Shown: piece after piece, positions 20,203 through 28,890 of the stretch | Layout of the letters: every line of letters begins with the position of its first letter | Numbering within the stretch: the stretch's first letter is position 1 | Assembly (NCBI GenBank): GCA_027596945.1 | Contig: JADGJH010000130.1 | Location: forward strand, 1-28,890 | Source of the DNA: Physocladia obscura | Lineage: Eukaryota; Chytridiomycota; Chytridiomycetes; Chytridiales; Chytriomycetaceae | Direction of reading: 5' to 3' | DNA length: 28,890 nucleotides | Translations under genes and position numbers: made by a program | Notes under the pieces: generated by a model | Told to the model about the DNA's origin: nothing | Database searches by the model: none | Seen by the model: the letters and a program-made list of their open reading frames with translations, nothing else

Positions 20203-23200
20203 ATGATCCAAAGTTCCTCATATAGGCAACAAATCCATTGGAATCCGTTGTCATTTATAACGTTCTCTTGGATATCTTCACTTTTGAGGATCGGAAGCAA
20301 GAAGCCTCTGAATGAGATCGTGAGTGCATTGTTTCTATAAAAAAAGAGGAAATCTCTTGGTTGAACAGAAATTTAGGATCTGCCATTGTTAAGAGAGACT
20401 GAGGAAGCTTCCAATTCTGTCTTGTGGCTTGACAGTTTCTTGCAAGATGCTGCAAGTTACGCAAAGCTACCGTTAGAGCTTAGGGCGGAAACAAAACCAC
20501 CAAGCTTGATGATGGCCGTATTTCCACATATAATTGGCGCCTTGTAAGTTGATTGTATGTTTTATTTTTGCTGCTTAACTGTTATTGTAGGTCATTCAAC
20601 GCAATTTCTCAACTGGTGCTGGTTTCACTCAATATCACAATGAGCTTGATGATTGGAGTGGTTAGGAATGTGTTTTACAGATTTTTGACAGTTGTTCTTT
20701 AATGATTTATCATCAGATCACCGACTTTTTGACGAAAGAATCTTCGACTTTTATCAACAACGGTTATGGCTTGGCATTTTTACTTTTTGGAATGCAAGTT
20801 GTATCTACTTTTTCTGAAAAAATCTCTGACTCTCTGACGACGATTACCAACATTCGCATGTCTGCTGCAATAACAAGTGCTGTATACAAGAAAACTTTGA
20901 ATCTAGCTTTCAAATCCCGTCAAGCATATCCAGCTGGAAAAATCAACTCACTTTGTGGCACTGACGTGAATAATCTAAAAAAGTTTGTCGATGCCGTGAA
21001 CAAGTGTTGGACTATGCCAATTCAACTTGTTGTGTCGTTGTATCTTGTTGCTGGGCTATTGAAAGTATCTACCGCTGTTTCCGCTGGTGTATTTGTTGGA
21101 ATTGGAGGACTTGCTTTTTTAGTGACACCAAAGCTTGGTAAGTCCATTGGAGATTATATGAAAATGCAAGATAATCGTACAACACAACTTCGGGAGTTTT
21201 TATATGGTAAATATTTCGAATATTTTTTCTTCCGTATCGTGAATTTAACAATCGCCTGCAGGCGTCAAAACAATTAAGTATCACACTCTCGAAGAATACA
21301 TGAAGAGCAAAATTAACGCTATTCGATCCGACCAAATTAAATTCTTGAAAAGATTTGCCTTCTACTTCATTATTTTAATCGTCATTCTGGTCGCACAACA
21401 AATCTTGACTGCGCCTCTAACATTAATCACTTACGGCGCTTTGAATGATTCAATGGATTCTGCAACGGTTTTTGTTGCATTCAGTTTATTGAGTGGGCTC
21501 ATATCAATTTCGGCACAATTTTCGGGGATTGCAAGGTAAGCACATTTCAATAACAAATTCATGGCTCTTGGTGCATTTTTCTGAAATGCTTTTTGTGATA
21601 AAATAGCGATGTTGTCGCGTCTTTTGCCTCTTACAGACGCCTTCAGGAATTTTTAACAGCCGAAGAAATTGATCAAAATGAAATTCCAACGGTTTCTATG
21701 GCTTATTTTCAAGATTTTGTAGTTTCTTTCGATTTCGCGTCATTCTGTTGGGAATCTGTCAAAAATAGTGAATCAGATGGAAATGAAAATAGCGAAGCGC
21801 TTGAAATGATTCCAATACTGGGACATGACTCTGATATTTTCACGTTAACAAATATAAATATCATTATAAAAGCTGGCACACTTGTTGCCGTTGTCGGCGC
21901 AACAGGTTCTGGAAAGAGCTCATTACTTTCGGCGATAACTGGAGGCATGAGGAAAACCGGGGGAGAAGTGAGAGTTCTTCAGTTAATTAAAATACATATT
22001 GATAAGCTCTATCAACAGGCAAAAGTATACGGATCGATTGCATATTGTCCTCAAGAGCCTTGGATCATTTCTGGAACCATCGAAGAAAATATTACATTAT
22101 TGAACTCGTCACTTAATGGGAAATGTGAGGATGCAATTCAGACCTGCGCGCTATCAAAAGATATCATATCGTTGCCATATGGTCTCGGAACCCAAATTGG
22201 AGAAAAGGGAATCAATCTTTCTGGCGGACAAAAGGCTAGAATTGCCCTCGGTAAAAAAACATTTTTCGGCATTTTCAATTTTATGTAATCGACTCATTTT
22301 ATAGCTCGTGCAATCGTAAAAAATGCGGATATCTACATTCTTGACGATCCAATGGCTGCACTCGATGCACATGTGGGAAAAGAAATTTTTTCACGTGCAA
22401 TAAAGGGAACCGTCTCCAGTGGAAAGACTGTAATAATGGCTACTCATCAGCTTCATCTTCTTCCTAATTTTGATCAAATTCTTGTTCTTGATGGAGGAAG
22501 AATTGTTCAAAACAGTACATTTGAAAAGCTCATGTTGGACACTGATGGAAAATTGTTTCATATGATGAAGGATCTCAATCCAGAAAAAGAAACTGATTTC
22601 AGCAGTTCCGAAGTCATTGAATTTTCTCAGCAAAAAAACAATCAAGAATATTCTGTATCTGAAGACCGAGAAACTGTTCGTGATTTTATTTTATTTTAAT
22701 TTTTTATTTAAAAAATATGATTTTCTTCTCAAAGGGTGCGGTTTCTTTTGCAAACTATACTTCATTTATCAAAGCTGGTGGAATTTTGTATGCTGGTTTC
22801 ACTGCATTTTTTGCCACGTTACTTTTTCTGGTTAACGTGTTTCTTCAACTGACATTATCTGCGTGGACATCAAACTACCTTAATTTTGAAAACAAAAATG
22901 AGTATCTTTACATTTATTCTTCGCTATCTGTTGCCAGTGCAGTTGGGTTTGGTATGACTTGAAATTCAAAATCTCCAAAGTCGTGAAAGCTTCGAAATTA
23001 ATGCTATAATAATAACAGTGCTTGTGACTGTCACAATTCAATATGGCTGTATCAATGCAAGTATTTACTTTCACGATACTGCATTGGAAGGGCTAATGGC
23101 TGCGCCTATGTCTTTTTTCGATACGCAACCTATAGGTCGCATTCTTAATAGAATGACAAATGATGTAGCAAATTTGGACAATACAATGAATGGAGTTTTG

Positions 23201-24691
23201 GGAAATTTCGTTCGAACATTTGTAATGGTTTTTTCTAAGTATGTTATTTTTTCTTCTTTCCAATACGATTTCTGAATCCCTTTTGACAGTTTGATATTGC
23301 TTTGGATCATATCGTGGCAATTTATCCGTGAGATTAATAATCTATTGATTTTGTTTTACTTTTTTCCCACTAAAATATTTTTTTGAAAAGCAATCTCTAT
23401 TGTTTTGGCTTTCACTGGATATTATATTTTCTCATTCTATCGAAGGTCATATCGTGAACTCAAGCGACTGAACTCCATCATGCAATCTCCGCTTTCCGCT
23501 CACATCAGTGAAACAATATCAGGACTTTCAACGATTCTTGCCTACAATGCCCAAGACATATTCATTTCGAAACAACTTGCTAAAATGGATCAATCGAATC
23601 TAGCCACAATGCTTTTGTCGCATGCACAATACTGGTTTATGCTTCGACTTGACTTGATTGGGTCGCTTGTTACACTTTCTCTATCACTTTTTGGAGTTAC
23701 TGGTGTGATGAATTCGGCGTTTATTGCACTTGCACTTTCATCAACAATCTCATGGGCACATAGTGTTAATATGCTGTTAATGCAATTTGGTGAAACTGAA
23801 GCTAATATGGTTGCAGTTGAGCGACTCCATCACTATGGCGAAAACTTACCAATCGAGTCAGCCAGAAATTTAGCAACAGATTCTAAATTCGGAAATTGGC
23901 CTATGTCTGGGTCCATCGAAATCAAAGACTTGAATATTGCATACAACACACGTCCAGATGTTCCGGTAATTTCTAAATTATCATTGCGAATTCGCTCAGG
24001 AGAAAAAATTGGAATAGTTGGTAGGACGGGATCTGGAAAATCGACCTTAGTTGATTCTTTGTTTCGGATTATTGAACCGTCTTCTGGAAACATTTACATT
24101 GATGGTGTGGATATCACTACGATTGGACTTAAAAAGTTGCGTGGTAACTTGCAAATGATTCCACAGAATCCTATTCTTTTTGACGGAACTGTCAGATCAA
24201 ATCTTGATCATGAAAGTAAATTCAGTGATGATGAAATATGGTCTTCTTTGGAATCTTGTGGAATGAAGGAGTATGTTGCCGGATTGTCAGAGAAATTAGA
24301 TTCTACTATCACAGAGGGTGGTACAAATTTGTCAGCTGGACAACGTCAGCTGATTTGTCTTGCCAAAGTAGTTCTGGAAAAAGCAAAAATTATTGTCATG
24401 GACGAAGCTACATCATCTATCGATGGTGAATCTGACTTTCGTATTCAAGCTTTAATGAAAACACAGTTTAAAGAAAATACTGTGATCAGCATTGCGCATA
24501 GATTGAACACTATTGCAGCATTTGATCGTGTTTTGGTCTTGGATTCGGGAAAAATTGCTGAGTTTGATGAGCCTCATGTATTAATTAACCAACACGGATC
24601 AATTTTTGGGAAACTAGTTATTGCAACAGGTTCTGCAAATGCAACCGTCATTCAAGGTATTGCCAAGTTGCAGCATGATGCTAAAAAATAA
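20203..24691 (+). CDS. ABCC (MRP/YCF1-type) ABC transporter, 12 exons
   Basis: Exons 20203-20319, 20377-20543, 20591-20615, 20681-21206, 21262-21535, 21607-21967, 22019-22250, 22305-22675, 22735-22951, 23019-23238, 23290-23327 and 23391-24691 give about 1,282 residues. The end of the 25-bp third exon is uncertain (20615 or 20621). NPLSFITFSW near the N terminus is the ABCC linker start; there is no TMD0. The first transmembrane half ends with LYGVKTIKYHTLEEY. NBD1 has GATGSGKS (467-474), LSGGQ (557-561) and ILDDP (D581-D582, Asp instead of Glu as usual in ABCC NBD1). TMD2 carries the coupling region RELKRLNSIMQSP. NBD2 has GRTGSGKS (1060-1067), LSAGQ (1163-1167), MDEA (D1187-E1188) and SIAHR (H1219). 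Only NBD2 should hydrolyse ATP well. The substrate (conjugates, metals or drugs) cannot be read from sequence. Convergent with the next gene, stops 48 bp apart. Confidence 0.95.
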
Positions 24692-24739
24692 AGAAATCGT
24701 TTAGAAATGAAGAAACGGTTTATTTCATTTTGTAGTATT

Positions 24740-25660
24740 TCAACCCAAAAACTGAACATTTACATCTCCGTTTTTGGAAGAAATACCAATGCTACCTTTT
24801 GACTCGGTTTCTCCAACAACTCCAGAACACGGATTAGCTTTCTTCGTAATTCCACCAGGCGCTTGAACCCGAACATCACCATTATGAGTCGAGAAATCAA
24901 AGCGGCCTTGAAACTCAAGAATATTCAACTTGACGTCACCAGAATTTGACTCGACTATCCCTTGAGAATTCTCACTTCCAGGATATAATGACAGGTTTAT
25001 GTCCCCACTATGAGTAATCAGGTGTAGTTGGTTATATCCACGAAGATTTCCTTTTACATCACCCGAATGCAACTCCAATCGTGCTTCGTTGCTGACACGA
25101 ATTTCTGCATTCAATTTCATATCACCCGATGACGATTGCAATTTTAAATCGCGAGTTGCAAAGTCGTCAGTGAATCTTATGTCGCCACTAGACAGAGTCG
25201 CACTGAATTCTTGCTTCACGTTCGGGCCACTCCATAATAAATCCCCAGAACTGAGCCGCGCCTTGAATGTCTCCAATTCTATGTCCAACGGAAGTGAAAT
25301 CCCGATAGTTGGAGTATTGCTGTACGACTTTTTACCGATCACAAGATTGTACTGGAACTTTTGAATTACTTGCACGGCGTTTATATTAATTGACAAAAGG
25401 CCATCAGGACTCAAATTGTACGTCGGAGTATCTTTAAAATTCTTGTAGATAATTTCAGCGTTTTTAGAAGCGTTTTTGAAAACCGTTATGGTTGGCGAGC
25501 CAGATGAACTTTTGATATCCAGTGAGATGATTGTTCCGGTAATTGGGATTATTGCGTTTTCTCCTGTCATTTGAATTTTTAGTTGTTCGTTTTGTGGATC
25601 AAAAGTTCCAGTATTTGAGCTTTTAGCGCCCCACGAATTTTTGACTGACCCCACGAACAA
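24740..25660 (-). CDS. DUF4097-like beta-strand repeat (putative adhesin-type) protein, 5' end unresolved
   Basis: Open frame of about 306 codons. The C-terminal two thirds repeat a short beta-strand unit ending in (S/N)-G-D, for example SSGDLLW, SSGDIRF, SSGDMKL, HSGDVKG, HSGDINL, NSGDVKL and HNGDVRV. This is the pattern of DUF4097 repeat proteins, thought to fold as a beta-helix-like stack; function is unknown. No signal peptide or membrane segment is visible in the part seen. The frame opens at a TTG, not an ATG. An ATG with a GTAAGA donor lies upstream (about 25740), but its phase does not fit the nearest acceptor (GGTCAG before TCAAAAATTC). The true first exon, or a start at the internal Met about 31 residues in, is therefore open. 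Divergent from the LIM gene. Confidence 0.8.
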   Translation of the reverse strand: MFVGSVKNSWGAKSSNTGTFDPQNEQLKIQMTGENAIIPITGTIISLDIKSSSGSPTITVFKNASKNAEIIYKNFKDTPTYNLSPDGLLSININAVQVIQKFQYNLVIGKKSYSNTPTIGISLPLDIELETFKARLSSGDLLWSGPNVKQEFSATLSSGDIRFTDDFATRDLKLQSSSGDMKLNAEIRVSNEARLELHSGDVKGNLRGYNQLHLITHSGDINLSLYPGSENSQGIVESNSGDVKLNILEFQGRFDFSTHNGDVRVQAPGGITKKANPCSGVVGETESKGSIGISSKNGDVNVQFLG

Positions 25661-25785
25661 AATTTTTCAAGTGATGGTATTTTGCAATTAAATATTATAG
25701 TTTTTGTACTATTTTTCTTACTTTCTCAATCTGGAACATTTTATGAGTTTCTGTGATTTGATAGGTCAACCTGTTTTCAACGAAA

Positions 25786-26191
25786 ATGGGAGAAACAGGC
25801 AATGACAGTCAAACGTAAGCCTTATAATCTGTTTGCTCAAACAGTTCATTAAACAACCTTTCTTGTCTTAATTTTCTCAGATTTCAAAATAATTCTGTTT
25901 GTGCGAAATGCGGTGAGATTTTAACTGGCAGAGGTAAATATGATGCCTTTGAATTTACTGATCGACCCAGTCACACTTGTTTCTTTTTTTCTTTCAGTTG
26001 TCAATGCACTCAACAAAAGATGGTGTGAAGATCATTTCTCTTGTAGTGGGTGTCACAATAGTTTAATGAATTCAAAATTCTTCGATTGGGAGGAAAAGCC
26101 GTTCTGCAAAAAATGTATTGCGTCTTTGCCATGGAAAACTCAGAAGGTTTTATACAATCAAATGAAGAAGAAAAAAGAAAGTATAAGTTGA
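25786..26191 (+). CDS. Single LIM-domain protein, PINCH LIM5-like, 3 exons
   Basis: Exons 25786-25814, 25881-25933 and 25998-26191 join in phase to 91 residues; the introns are 66 and 64 bp. The protein is one LIM domain with little else. Likely zinc ligands are C17, C20, C37, H40 and C43, C46, C64, C67. The core (RVVNALNKRWC) and the end (PFCKKC followed by a Lys-rich helix) match the fifth LIM domain of PINCH/LIMS as I remember it, including Cys after the Trp, where most LIM domains have His. PINCH works with integrin-linked kinase at adhesion sites in animals; the role of a lone LIM5-like domain here is unknown. The divergent neighbour lies within about 130 bp upstream, leaving no room for LIM1-4. 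Confidence 0.85.
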
Positions 26192-28492
<2,301 letters not shown>

Positions 28493-28577
28493 TTTCATTA
28501 TCTTTTTGTATTTTATTTATTCGTAAAACACGCACATTGTTCAAAAAAGCAAAATAATTATTTGGCCCTAAAATGAA
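28493..28577. terminator. Shared 3' region between two convergent genes
   Basis: The stops of the synthetase (28492) and GDP-mannose pyrophosphorylase (28578) genes face each other with only 85 bp between, so both 3' UTRs and poly-A sites must overlap or lie here. It is AT-rich; AATAAA-like words occur (revcomp of TTTATTTATT at 28513-28522). Confidence 0.35.
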
Positions 28578-28890
28578 TTACATGACAATTTGCGGTTCCA
28601 TAATATTTGCACTGACATTCTATTGGAAAAAAGAAACCCAAAAATTTTTAAAACGTAACTAAGAAATAAATAAATACACACCTTGTGCGGAAGAACAGAG
28701 CCGCCGTTGACAAAAATTTCATCTGAAACATGAACATCTTCTCCCAGAACAGTTACGTTATCGAGACGCGACTAATTTAATGGGATATGTTAACAACCTA
28801 AAAAAATTAATTTAAAACGGCATTTACCCAGCGACCAACAGTGGAATACAATCCAATAATAAAATTGTTAATACAAGCATTCTGAAAAAA
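28578..28890 (-). CDS. PSA1: GDP-mannose pyrophosphorylase (mannose-1-phosphate guanylyltransferase), C-terminal exons, partial
   Basis: Three exons are seen (28828-28881, 28682-28771 and 28578-28619), all phase 0 with GT-AG introns of 56 and 62 bp; the gene continues beyond the right edge. The reading holds the left-handed beta-helix end of the enzyme: [12 protein letters not shown], then [20 protein letters not shown], then NGGSVLPHK, and the short end EPQIVM. This matches the GMPPB/Psa1/Mpg1 catalytic subunit, not the GMPPA form, which carries a longer insert in this place. The enzyme makes GDP-mannose from mannose-1-phosphate and GTP in the cytosol, feeding N- and O-glycosylation, GPI anchors and wall mannan. 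Confidence 0.9.

Overview
The window looks like nuclear DNA of an early-diverging (zoosporic) fungus, most likely a chytrid; that assignment is inference. It rests on AT-rich spacers full of poly-A/T runs, genes broken by many short GT-AG introns (mostly 47-89 bp), an F-box protein with plant-type leucine-rich repeats, and a clearly eukaryotic gene set. There is no sign of operons, ribosome binding sites or CRISPR. I rebuilt exon structures by hand from splice signals, reading-frame phase and remembered family sequence; no alignment was run.

Left part (1-9.5 kb): a Dbp9/DDX56-type DEAD-box helicase (-), a tRNA-Ala(CGC) (-), a GC-rich gene for a single-pass membrane protein (+), a secreted or anchored cysteine-rich repeat protein (-) and a seven-helix receptor-like protein (-) with a 34-nt intron. 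Between them lie long spacers in which I recognise nothing.

Middle (9.5-17.2 kb): accessory ground. A decayed two-gene mobile element has a Tc1/mariner-like DDE transposase relic (-) facing an unrecognised broken ORF (+), their stops 29 bp apart. Next come a broken small secreted-protein gene whose start codon reads ATA and a candidate two-exon cysteine-rich gene. Then there is a large intact five-exon gene for a poly-Q-rich YTH-domain (m6A reader) protein, and two unrecognised broken coding stretches.

Right part (17.2 kb to the end): dense conserved genes. These are a nine-exon PGAP5/Ted1-type metallophosphoesterase (GPI-anchor remodelling, ER exit), an F-box/LRR protein, a twelve-exon full-length ABCC transporter, a DUF4097-like beta-repeat protein, a stand-alone PINCH-LIM5-like protein, an organellar/bacterial-type glutamyl-tRNA synthetase, and the C-terminal exons of GDP-mannose pyrophosphorylase (-), which runs off the window. 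PGAP5 and GDP-mannose pyrophosphorylase both act in the glycosylation/GPI secretory route. Otherwise the neighbours look like independent housekeeping genes arranged in convergent and divergent pairs.
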